A stretch of 47,366 nucleotides of DNA from an uncultured Eubacteriales bacterium. Its GTDB lineage: Bacteria; Bacillota; Clostridia; Oscillospirales; CAG-272. Location: positions 1 through 47,366 of the forward strand of contig CAKSER010000008.1 in assembly GCA_934447715.1 (NCBI GenBank), in the 5' to 3' direction. Both the position numbers and the translations under genes were made by a program. Positions 24,393-32,083 of this stretch are shown here, in pieces (position 1 is the first letter of the stretch; every line of letters starts with the position of its first letter). The notes under the pieces are model-generated. The model made no database searches. It was not told where the DNA came from and was given only the letters and a program-made list of their open reading frames with translations.

Positions 24393-24419
24393 TTTATCGA
24401 TATACGCTTTATCGATAAA
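24393..24419. promoter_or_regulatory. Twin TTTATCGATA sites upstream of rex (candidate operator)
   Basis: TTTATCGATA at 24393-24402 and the 12-bp palindrome TTTATCGATAAA at 24408-24419 start 15 bases apart. They differ from the usual Rex box (TTGTTAA-N4-TTAACAA), so the binding protein is unclear; they lie in the 275-base gap between rex and the LysR gene. Confidence 0.4.
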
Positions 24420-24424
24420 CGTTT

Positions 24425-24460
24425 AAAAAATCAGCCGCCGTTTCGGGCAGCCGATTTTTT
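24425..24460 (-). terminator. Terminator after the LysR gene
   Basis: AAAAAATCAGCCGCC and GGGCAGCCGATTTTTT form a stem with flanking A and T runs, so it can work in both directions. It is followed upstream (24508-24533) by the palindrome GCAAAAGCCGGCTTTTGC, a second hairpin before the LysR stop at 24556. Confidence 0.65.
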
Positions 24461-24555
24461 ATATCTGTTTAAACGCATCAAACACAAAAACAGCGCAAAA
24501 GCACCGAAAGCGGCAAAAGCCGGCTTTTGCTGCTGCAATATCCTTTAAAACCGGC

Positions 24556-25497
24556 TTAATTGCCGCCGAAAACCTCTCTTTTCACCTTTATCAGCTCTTC
24601 GACAAATGCCTTATCGAGCGGTGTCAGCTTATAATCCTCGCGGAAGATCAGAAGATCCTTATATCTCTTCTCGCTTCCCGTATTTTCTGTATAGGAGCGC
24701 TCGACAAGTCGGTATCTTTCAAGCAGATCCTTCGGTATCGGCGATGTCTGCATATAGGTGTTCGGATTTTTCGAAAGCAGCTCGAACTGGCTTCCTCTTT
24801 CAAAAATACAGATCCGGCTTCCCTTTTGATACGGCAGCTCGTCCCTTTTTACCTCCGGCAGGGGCAGCGACGGCACATGCGGATCGGCATGTACGATTTC
24901 CACAAGGCTCTCAAGGTCCTGCTTTTCGATTATCTCCTTTTCTGCGGCAGGAGATTCCTTGCTCATAACCAGAACGCTGTTAAATTCGGTGATCGGCTCG
25001 CCCGAAAGCCCCTTTTCCTCCATCATCGCGGCGTAATACGGCTCATACCGTTCGTTATAGCGAAGGATTCCGAGCTTATAATCCTCTTTTAAAATATTGT
25101 TTATTATGCGATAGGTATTTGTCTCCTTATAGATCAGCTCAACATCGGATTCGGCTCCGATCCCCTTTGAAAACTCAACGAATGCCGTTGCGATATAGCT
25201 TGCTCTCGGAACGGATATCGAAAACTGCTTTTTTGCGGTTGTCCCTCCCTTGAAGATCGCTTCGATGTCATCAATCTGCTTTAATGCCTTCTTTGCGTGT
25301 CGGACAAACAGCTCGCCGTCGGGGGTAAGGAACATTCCCTTTGCGCTTCTTTCGAAAAGAGAGACCCCGAGCCCTGCTTCAAGCTCCTTGATTGCACGGC
25401 TGAGCGCAGGTGCACCGACATACAGCTCCTCCGCCGCCTTATTTATTGAATTTGTCTTTGCAATTGCAAGCGCGTACTTCATGTGAAGCAGATTCAT
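24556..25497 (-). CDS. LysR family transcriptional regulator
   Basis: 313 aa. N-terminal winged helix (INKAAEELYVGAPALSRAIK, LEAGLGVSLFERSAKGMFLT) followed by a two-lobe effector domain. It is transcribed toward rex; no divergently oriented gene follows its start, which is unusual for LysR types that normally control a divergent neighbour. The effector is unknown. Confidence 0.88.
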   Translation of the reverse strand: MNLLHMKYALAIAKTNSINKAAEELYVGAPALSRAIKELEAGLGVSLFERSAKGMFLTPDGELFVRHAKKALKQIDDIEAIFKGGTTAKKQFSISVPRASYIATAFVEFSKGIGAESDVELIYKETNTYRIINNILKEDYKLGILRYNERYEPYYAAMMEEKGLSGEPITEFNSVLVMSKESPAAEKEIIEKQDLESLVEIVHADPHVPSLPLPEVKRDELPYQKGSRICIFERGSQFELLSKNPNTYMQTSPIPKDLLERYRLVERSYTENTGSEKRYKDLLIFREDYKLTPLDKAFVEELIKVKREVFGGN

Positions 25498-25748
25498 ACA
25501 CGATCTCCTTAATATACATCTACATTACGGCAGCCGTCTAATCGCATTCCGATATTATCTTCCATTATTAATAGCATTTATAGTACTGCTTCGGTTATTT
25601 TACCATATTTTTTTTGATTTATCAATCGCAAAAGGCGTTTTGGCTTATATTTTTTCGGTTTTTACGCATTTTTTAAAAAGTTAAAGGACAGAAGGCAAAA
25701 AACCGGCTTACGGCAACGTAAAATACTTATTTGAACCGGCTTTATCTC
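25498..25748. other. Gap between LysR and the RiPP operon
   Basis: AT-rich, no gene. CCGGCTT occurs twice in direct orientation (about 25703 and 25735). Marks the left border of the RiPP region; no mobile-element ends are recognisable. Confidence 0.4.
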
Positions 25749-25777
25749 TTGACTTGATATCGAAAAAATGCTATACT
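25749..25777 (+). promoter_or_regulatory. Strong promoter at the start of the RiPP region
   Basis: TTGACT (25749-25754), 17-base spacer, TATACT (25772-25777). Just downstream CTGAT-N6-ATCAG (25782-25797) is a short inverted repeat. It belonged to the now broken TetR gene at 25830 and, with no terminator in between, can drive the STAS-SpoIIE-RsbW operon that follows. Confidence 0.8.
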
Positions 25778-25829
25778 GATACTGATTAAACGATCAGACA
25801 TTTGACAAGGAGAGTTCTTTTGTTTTCAT

Positions 25830-25988
25830 ATGAGAACAGCACAGCAGCACGACGAAAGAAAACAGGAAATAATGGAGAAATGCTTTGAATGCTATGCGGA
25901 AAACGGCTTTACCGGAACCGGCATCAAGGCACTCGCAAAGGCATACACAGGCATTAAAGCAAAGCAGATTAAAATAAATTATTATTAA
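25830..25988 (+). pseudogene. Remnant of a TetR regulator (paralog of the gene at 1597-2199)
   Basis: 52 codons from ATG 25830. The first 38 residues are a near copy of the TetR N-terminus encoded at 1597-2199, sharing EIMEKCFECYAENGFTGTGI-like sequence with few changes. The match stops in the recognition helix and is followed by about 14 low-complexity residues ending at TAA 25986-25988; the ligand domain is gone. An AT-rich near-repeat (TTATTATTAAA) lies at the break. With half a helix-turn-helix it cannot bind DNA as TetR; only its promoter may still matter. Confidence 0.85.
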
Positions 25989-26043
25989 ATTTATTATTAA
26001 ATAAAAACTATAGGTAAGACAACTTATAACGGAGGCAAAAAAA

Positions 26044-26340
26044 ATGACTGTCAATACAATTTCCGATGGAGAAAAGCTGACAATTGAAATATCCGGAAGG
26101 CTCGACACAAACACCTCGCCGAAGCTCGAGGCGGAGCTGAAGCAATCGATAAACGGCGTAAAGGAGCTTATTTTCGATTTTTCGGAGGTTGAATACATCT
26201 CCTCTGCCGGGCTCCGCGTTCTCCTTGCGGCGCAGAAGGTAATGAACCGTCAGGGAAGCATGAAGCTTACGGGTGTCAGACCGGAAATCAACGAGATATT
26301 CGAAATTACCGGCTTTTCCGATATTCTGACAATAGAATAA
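26044..26340 (+). CDS. STAS-domain anti-sigma factor antagonist
   Basis: 98 aa, a single STAS domain as in SpoIIAA/RsbV. The segment DFSEVEYISSAGLRVLLAAQ contains the serine (Ser53/54) expected to be phosphorylated by the partner kinase. It opens an operon with the SpoIIE phosphatase and the RsbW-like ATPase, the three parts of a partner-switching module: unphosphorylated STAS protein would capture the kinase and free its sigma factor. The gene is preceded by GGAGG. Confidence 0.9.
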   Translation: MTVNTISDGEKLTIEISGRLDTNTSPKLEAELKQSINGVKELIFDFSEVEYISSAGLRVLLAAQKVMNRQGSMKLTGVRPEINEIFEITGFSDILTIE

Positions 26341-26411
26341 AATAAACAGAATAAAACAGCAAGACAGAACGAGACACAACAAACAGAAAATAATCCGGAA
26401 GAGATTTTAAA

Positions 26412-28919
26412 ATGAAAACATTTTTGCTTCTTTCTATTACCGCCGTACTGCCGGTGATCCTTTCCGCACTGATTTTTCTTGCGGAGAAGACAAGGGCGGC
26501 AAAAAAAATCCCGTATGCCGCAAAGCAGCTTATAATCGGAATCCTGTTCGGCGGACTTGCGGTTCTCGGAACCGAATTCGGAATCAAGACAGACGGAGCC
26601 ATTATAAATGCCCGTGACGCATCTCCTCTTTGCGCAGGGCTTCTTTTCGGTGCACCTGCCGGTATTATCGCCGGTATAATCGGCGGTGTCGAGCGCTGGT
26701 TTGCGGTTTTCTGGGGCGCCGGGGAATACACAAGACTCGCCTGCAGCATCTCGACTATTCTTGCCGGAGCATTTGCTGCTCTGCTGCGCAAATACATGTT
26801 CGACAACAAGAAGCCGAAGTGGTATTACTGTCTTGCAACCGCAATGATCACCGAGGTCGTGCACATGCTGATGATATTCCTCACCAACATGTCGGATGTC
26901 CAGACCGCGTTCTCCTTTGTGCGCGCCTGCTCGCTTCCGATGATTGCATTAAACGGTCTTGCCGTAATGCTTGCCGGCGTTCTGCTGTCGCTCCTGCTTG
27001 AAAAGGACAGCAAAGATCGGCAAAAAAAGCTTAAAAACATTTCACAATCCTTTCAGCGCTGGCTTCTTATCTGCGTCACAGCCGGATTTCTCATGACGAC
27101 CCTATTTACCTGGTCCCTTCAGACCGAGCTTGCAAAAAATGAGGCGAAAAGTCTCATCGAGCTGAACATGAAGGACGTCCGCGAGGACATTCTTGACGCA
27201 TCGAACAAGAACCTTCTTGAAATCACAAGAAAGATCGCCGCAAGGATCGGCTCTGTCGAAAAGGCGGATTCCGTTCTGCTCGGAACGCTGGGAAATGAAT
27301 TTGACATTGCGGAGATCAATGTGATTGACAAAAAAGGAATTATTATTGCCTCCACATACGACCTCTTTATAAACTATGACATGAAAAACGGAGATCAGTC
27401 TGCCGAATTTCTTGTTCTTTTAGACGGAAAAACAAAGGAATATGTCCAAGGCTATCAGCCGACCTCCTCCGATCCGTCGATTTTACGAAAATACGCCGGA
27501 ATTGCCCTTAACGGCGGAGGCTTTGTTCAGGTGGCATACGATGCGGAGCGCTTTCAGAAAGACATTGACGAGGTGGTAATCGGCGCCACGCGCAACCGCC
27601 ATGTAGGTGAAAACGGCTGCATTATCATTGCCGGAGAGGACCGGAGCATTGTAAGCGACAGGCACGGAAACGAAGGAAAAAGCCTCAATGTTACAGGCAT
27701 TGACATCGACCGAAGCAGCATGCATGAAGGCGAGCTGTTTTCCTCTAATGTCTACGGCGAAAGCTCGTTTTACTCATACATCTTCTCGGAGGGCTATTAT
27801 ATCGTCTCGGTAATACCGCAGGAGGAGGCGATGTTCTCTCGCGACATTTCGGTATACATTACGGTATTCATGGAATTCGTTGTCTTCGGAATTCTGTTTA
27901 TAGCCGTATATTTCCTTATAAAAAGGCTTGTCGTTGACAACATGGCAGAGATAAACAGATCGCTTGCAAAGATAACGAGCGGAAATCTCGATACGGTAGT
28001 CAACGTCAGGACAAACGAGGAGTTTGCCTCTCTTTCGGACGACATCAACTCGACCGTCCTTGCCCTGAAGCGCTATATTGCCGAGGAGGCGGCGCGCATC
28101 GACAAGGAGCTGGAATTTGCAAGATCGATTCAGCATTCCGCAATACCGTCGGTCTTTCCGCCGTATCCCGGGCACAGCGAATTTGACATCTTTGCCTCAA
28201 TGGACACCGCAAAGGAGGTCGGCGGCGACTTTTACGATTTCTATTTCACCGGCGAAAACAAGCTCAGCTTCCTCATTGCCGATGTTTCCGGCAAGGGAAT
28301 TCCGGCTGCAATGTTCATGATGACCGCAAAGACCATAATCAAGGGCTATGCGGAATCTGGCAAGCCGGTTGATGAGGTATTTACGATTGCAAACGAAAAG
28401 CTTTGCCAGTCAAACGAAGCCGGAATGTTTGTCACGGCATGGATGGGCACACTCGACATTACAACAGGAGAGGTGGAGTTTGCAAACGCAGGACACAATC
28501 CTCCGCTTATAAGGCACAAGGACGGCAGCTTTGAGTATCTTAAAACCAAGCCGGGCTTTGTCCTTGCCGGAATGGAGGGGATCAGATACCGCAAAAGCAG
28601 TCTTGTTCTATCCCCCGGCGACGAAATATATCTTTATACCGACGGGGTGACAGAGGCAGCCGACAAAGAAAACACCCTCTACGGCGAGGAGCGGCTTCTA
28701 AGACTTTTAAACAGCCTGAAGATGCTTAATGGAGAAGAGATTTGTCAAGCGGTAAAGGCAGACATAGCCTACTTTGCAGGAGACGCTCCGCAATTTGACG
28801 ATATTACAATGCTGCATCTGAAATATAACGGATATTGCCGAAACAGCATGAATAGTCAGAGCGGCACGGAAAACGAAAGCAGCGAAATCAGCCGAGAAAG
28901 CAAAGGAGACGGAAAATGA
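26412..28919 (+). CDS. Membrane sensor SpoIIE-type PP2C phosphatase
   Basis: 835 aa. Residues 1-200 hold about five to six membrane segments of the LytS/YhcK (5TM-5TMR) type with GLLFGAPAGIIAGIIGGVER; a further TM at 216-237; an extracytoplasmic dCache-like sensor at 240-495 (EFDIAEINVIDKKGIIIAS, HVGENGCIIIAGEDRSIVSD); TM at 500-525; HAMP at 528-580; SpoIIE catalytic domain at 600-815 (KEVGGDFYDFYF, IADVSGKGIPAAMF, LYTDGVTEA, APQFDDITML). It should dephosphorylate the STAS protein in response to an external signal. The last 20 residues are a polar tail; the stop overlaps the RsbW-like start as ATGA. Confidence 0.9.
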   Translation: MKTFLLLSITAVLPVILSALIFLAEKTRAAKKIPYAAKQLIIGILFGGLAVLGTEFGIKTDGAIINARDASPLCAGLLFGAPAGIIAGIIGGVERWFAVFWGAGEYTRLACSISTILAGAFAALLRKYMFDNKKPKWYYCLATAMITEVVHMLMIFLTNMSDVQTAFSFVRACSLPMIALNGLAVMLAGVLLSLLLEKDSKDRQKKLKNISQSFQRWLLICVTAGFLMTTLFTWSLQTELAKNEAKSLIELNMKDVREDILDASNKNLLEITRKIAARIGSVEKADSVLLGTLGNEFDIAEINVIDKKGIIIASTYDLFINYDMKNGDQSAEFLVLLDGKTKEYVQGYQPTSSDPSILRKYAGIALNGGGFVQVAYDAERFQKDIDEVVIGATRNRHVGENGCIIIAGEDRSIVSDRHGNEGKSLNVTGIDIDRSSMHEGELFSSNVYGESSFYSYIFSEGYYIVSVIPQEEAMFSRDISVYITVFMEFVVFGILFIAVYFLIKRLVVDNMAEINRSLAKITSGNLDTVVNVRTNEEFASLSDDINSTVLALKRYIAEEAARIDKELEFARSIQHSAIPSVFPPYPGHSEFDIFASMDTAKEVGGDFYDFYFTGENKLSFLIADVSGKGIPAAMFMMTAKTIIKGYAESGKPVDEVFTIANEKLCQSNEAGMFVTAWMGTLDITTGEVEFANAGHNPPLIRHKDGSFEYLKTKPGFVLAGMEGIRYRKSSLVLSPGDEIYLYTDGVTEAADKENTLYGEERLLRLLNSLKMLNGEEICQAVKADIAYFAGDAPQFDDITMLHLKYNGYCRNSMNSQSGTENESSEISRESKGDGK

Positions 28920-29323
28920 AAGAGCTTACGCTTCCCGCAACCTTAGAAAACATTGCGGCGGTAACGGATTTTGTAAACGAGCAGCTTGAAGAAATAGACT
29001 GTCCGATAAAGGCTCAGATGCAGATCGACATTGCAATCGACGAGCTTTTCGGAAACATTGCGCACTACGCATATAATCCGGAAACCGGTCCTGCCACTGT
29101 GCGCGTCGAGGTCGAAAAGGATCCGATTTCGGTAATAGTCACCTTTATCGACCGCGGTGTACCCTACGATCCTTTAAAAAAGGACGATCCGGACATCACT
29201 CTTTCGGCAGACGAAAGAAAAATCGGAGGACTCGGCATTTTCATGGTCAAAAAAACCATGGACGAAATCTCATACGAGTACAAGGACGGGCAGAATATCC
29301 TGCGGATAAGAAAGAACGTGTGA
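28916..29323 (+). CDS. RsbW/SpoIIAB-like anti-sigma serine kinase
   Basis: 135 aa, one GHKL ATPase domain: N-box DIAIDELFGNIAHYAY (Glu/Asn for Mg-ATP), G1 box TFIDRGVPYDPL, G2 box KIGGLGIFMVKKTMDE. This is the anti-sigma/kinase part of partner switching. The only sigma gene nearby is the one at 34636-35118, a candidate target; RsbW-type proteins usually bind sigma-B/F-type factors, so binding to an ECF-like factor would be unusual. Coupled to the phosphatase gene by ATGA. Confidence 0.87.
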   Translation: MKELTLPATLENIAAVTDFVNEQLEEIDCPIKAQMQIDIAIDELFGNIAHYAYNPETGPATVRVEVEKDPISVIVTFIDRGVPYDPLKKDDPDITLSADERKIGGLGIFMVKKTMDEISYEYKDGQNILRIRKNV

Positions 29324-29380
29324 AATGCATTTGCGGCTTTCTTTTTACAATTTTTCTTTTGAATTTTAAAGAGGTTAAAT

Positions 29381-29857
29381 ATGGGCAATTCAATTTTTCG
29401 CAAGAAAAGCATAGACAAGATTTCATCCCCGGAGCAGATGAACGATTATATCCGCGTTTCAAATCCAAGCGTATGGATGATTCTGGCGGCTGTTATCGTA
29501 CTCCTTCTTGGGGTATGCGTATGGGGAATATTCGGGCATCTTGACACAAAAATTCAGACCGGAGGAGCATGCGTAGGCGGAAAGCTTGTCTGCTACATAG
29601 GCGAAGCCGATTTTGAAAAGGTGAGTGCCGGCGCCTCGATCGAGCTTGACGGAAATGAATATCCTGTTTCCTCGGTTTCGGATACGCCTGTACGTCTTGA
29701 CAAGGACATGGGCTCATATCTTATTCATCTTACCGGGCTTAACGAGGGCGATTTTGTCTATACCGTCACGGCAGACGCAAGCGGCGTAAATGACGGCACC
29801 TACAGCGTCTTCATAATCACCGAGCGCGTAAGACCTCTTGATTTCGTTCTCAACTGA
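29381..29857 (+). CDS. Short HlyD-like adaptor of an NHLM-type exporter
   Basis: 158 aa. The N-terminus, KSIDKISSPEQMNDYIRVSN followed by one TM segment (about 31-52, VWMILAAVIVLLLGVCVWGI), is the signature start of NHLM bacteriocin secretion proteins. The remaining about 105 residues form a beta-rich lipoyl/barrel-like domain outside the membrane. The family often has a long coiled-coil hairpin and about 260 or more residues; here the hairpin is missing, which fits a Gram-positive cell needing no outer-membrane reach. It precedes the two ABC exporters. Confidence 0.82.
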   Translation: MGNSIFRKKSIDKISSPEQMNDYIRVSNPSVWMILAAVIVLLLGVCVWGIFGHLDTKIQTGGACVGGKLVCYIGEADFEKVSAGASIELDGNEYPVSSVSDTPVRLDKDMGSYLIHLTGLNEGDFVYTVTADASGVNDGTYSVFIITERVRPLDFVLN

Positions 29858-29876
29858 AGCATTAAGAGGTATAAAA

Positions 29877-32069
29877 ATGAAAGCAGCAAAAAAAATCAAG
29901 GCTCCGGTAACAAAGGGAGCGGTAAGGGTGCCTGTCGTAATGCAGATGGAAGCGCTTGAATGCGGAGCCGCAAGCCTTGCAATGATTCTTGCATATTATG
30001 AAAAGTGGATTCCGCTGGAGCAGGTGCGTCTTGACTGCGGAGTGTCCCGTGACGGCTCTAACGCACGCAACATCCTCCGCGCTGCACGCAGCTACGGCCT
30101 TATTGCAAAGGGCTACCGCTACGAGCCGGAGGCGCTGAAAAAGGAGGGGAAATTCCCCTGCATAATCCACTGGAATTTCAATCACTTCGTCGTTCTTGAC
30201 GGATTTAAAAACAACAAGGCAGTTCTCAACGACCCGGCAAAGGGTACATATACCGTTTCTATGAAGACCTTTGACGAGTCCTTTACCGGAATATGTCTGC
30301 TTTTTGAGCCGGGCGAGGACTTTCTGCCGGAGGGCAAACCGCAGTCGATGATAAAGTATGCAAAAAAACGTCTTAAAGGCGCAGGGGTTGCCGTTGCCTT
30401 CGTTACGCTCACTACGGTCATTTCATCGCTGCTCGGAATTATTACCCCGGCTTTTTCGCGCGTATTCCTTGACAGGCTGCTGACAGGCGAAAATCCGGAC
30501 TGGATTACGCCTTTTACACTGGCGCTTGCCGGATTCGGCATCATTCAGGTTATTGTCGCATGGATACAGGCGGTTTATTCTCTCAGAATAGACGGAAAGC
30601 TCGCCATGGTGAGCAACACCGCATTCATGTGGAAGATTTTAAGGATGCCGATGGAGTTTTTCTCACAGCGGATGGCAGGAGATATCCAGGGCAGGCAGCT
30701 GTCAAACAGTGCAATCTCAAGCCGGCTTGTAAACACCTTTGCGCCTCTTGCGCTCAACACTCTGATGATGGCGTTTTATCTTGTTGTAATGATAAGATAC
30801 AGCGTGATTCTTACGCTGATCGGGCTTGTCTCTGTTTTTGCAAATCTGATTCTTTCGCGGATTATTTCAAAAAAGCGGATCAACATTACCCGTGTGCAGA
30901 TGCGTGATGCAGGCAAGCTTTCCGGAACCACCGTTGCAGGAATCGAAATGATTGAAACGATAAAGGCAAGCGGTGCCGAAAACGGCTTCTTTGAAAAATG
31001 GGCAGGCTATCAGGCAAGCGTCAACGCAAGCCGGGTCAAATATCAGAAAACGAATCAGCTCCTTGAGCTTCTTCCTGCTCTTGTAAGCTCGATCTGCGGC
31101 ACGGCGGTGCTGATGACGGGCGTTTATCTTGCAATGGACGGCAGCTTCACGATCGGTATGATCATGGCGTTTCAGGGCTTTCTTTCGTCCTTCGTTTCCC
31201 CTGCAATGATGCTTATATCGGCAGGTCAGTCGCTTCAGGAAATGCGCACAGACATGGAGCGCATCGAGGATGTCATGAAATATCCGACAGATTCGGTATT
31301 CGAGTCGGAAGCAGAAGCAGAGACGGACGAAAACGCTGAATTCGACAAACTTTCCGGCAATATCAAAATAAAGAACATTACCTTTGGCTACTCACGGCTT
31401 TCCGATCCGCTGATCACCGATTTCAGCATGACATTAAAGCCCGGCAGCCGCGTGGCATTTGTCGGTCCTTCCGGCTGCGGAAAATCGACAATTTCAAAGC
31501 TCATATCCGGTCTTTACAAGCCCTGGAGCGGAGAAATTCTTTTCGACGGCAAGCCGATTTCAAAAATCGACAGAAGCGTGTTTACCGGCTCGCTTGCGGT
31601 AGTGGATCAGGACATCATTATTTTTGAGGATACCATCGCAAACAACATAAAGATGTGGGACAATTCGATTGAGGATTTCGAAATGATAATGGCGGCGCGA
31701 GACGCACAGCTTCACGAGGACATCATGCAGCGCAACGGCGGCTATCAGTACAGGCTGACCGAGGGCGGAAAGGACTTTTCCGGCGGTCAGAGGCAGAGAA
31801 TGGAGATTGCCCGTGTGCTTGCACAGGATCCTACAATCATCATTCTCGACGAGGCGACAAGCGCTCTTGATGCCAAAACCGAGTATGATGTTGTAAAATC
31901 GATCAAGGACAGGGGAATTACCTGCATCGTCGTAGCGCACCGGCTTTCGACAATACGCGACTGCGATGAGATAATCGTGCTCGACCAGGGAAAGGTCGTG
32001 GAGCGCGGAACTCACGACGAGCTGATGAAAATCGGCGGCGCGTATACAAGACTTGTATCAAACGAGTAA
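29877..32069 (+). CDS. C39-peptidase ABC exporter (NHLM/PCAT type)
   Basis: 730 aa from ATG 29877 (an upstream in-frame ATG at 29838 lies in the adaptor gene and is less likely). Residues 15-145 are a C39 peptidase with Gln23, Cys29 (MQMEALECGAAS), His103 (NFNHFVVLDG) and Asp119 (LNDPAKG): complete and probably active. Then six TM segments (about 170-445) and an ABC domain with Walker A GPSGCGKST, signature FSGGQRQRM, Walker B IIILDEATSALD and His switch VVAHRLS. It should cut precursors after Gly-Gly and export the core. The substrates are the leader-bearing peptides encoded at 35163-38795. The start is 20 bases after the adaptor stop. Confidence 0.95.
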   Translation: MKAAKKIKAPVTKGAVRVPVVMQMEALECGAASLAMILAYYEKWIPLEQVRLDCGVSRDGSNARNILRAARSYGLIAKGYRYEPEALKKEGKFPCIIHWNFNHFVVLDGFKNNKAVLNDPAKGTYTVSMKTFDESFTGICLLFEPGEDFLPEGKPQSMIKYAKKRLKGAGVAVAFVTLTTVISSLLGIITPAFSRVFLDRLLTGENPDWITPFTLALAGFGIIQVIVAWIQAVYSLRIDGKLAMVSNTAFMWKILRMPMEFFSQRMAGDIQGRQLSNSAISSRLVNTFAPLALNTLMMAFYLVVMIRYSVILTLIGLVSVFANLILSRIISKKRINITRVQMRDAGKLSGTTVAGIEMIETIKASGAENGFFEKWAGYQASVNASRVKYQKTNQLLELLPALVSSICGTAVLMTGVYLAMDGSFTIGMIMAFQGFLSSFVSPAMMLISAGQSLQEMRTDMERIEDVMKYPTDSVFESEAEAETDENAEFDKLSGNIKIKNITFGYSRLSDPLITDFSMTLKPGSRVAFVGPSGCGKSTISKLISGLYKPWSGEILFDGKPISKIDRSVFTGSLAVVDQDIIIFEDTIANNIKMWDNSIEDFEMIMAARDAQLHEDIMQRNGGYQYRLTEGGKDFSGGQRQRMEIARVLAQDPTIIILDEATSALDAKTEYDVVKSIKDRGITCIVVAHRLSTIRDCDEIIVLDQGKVVERGTHDELMKIGGAYTRLVSNE

Positions 32070-32083
32070 GGAGGTGACAAAAA

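Noticed and set aside
26250..26864. 204-codon minus-strand frame over the STAS/SpoIIE start
   Set aside because: Antisense to two clearly recognised coding genes.
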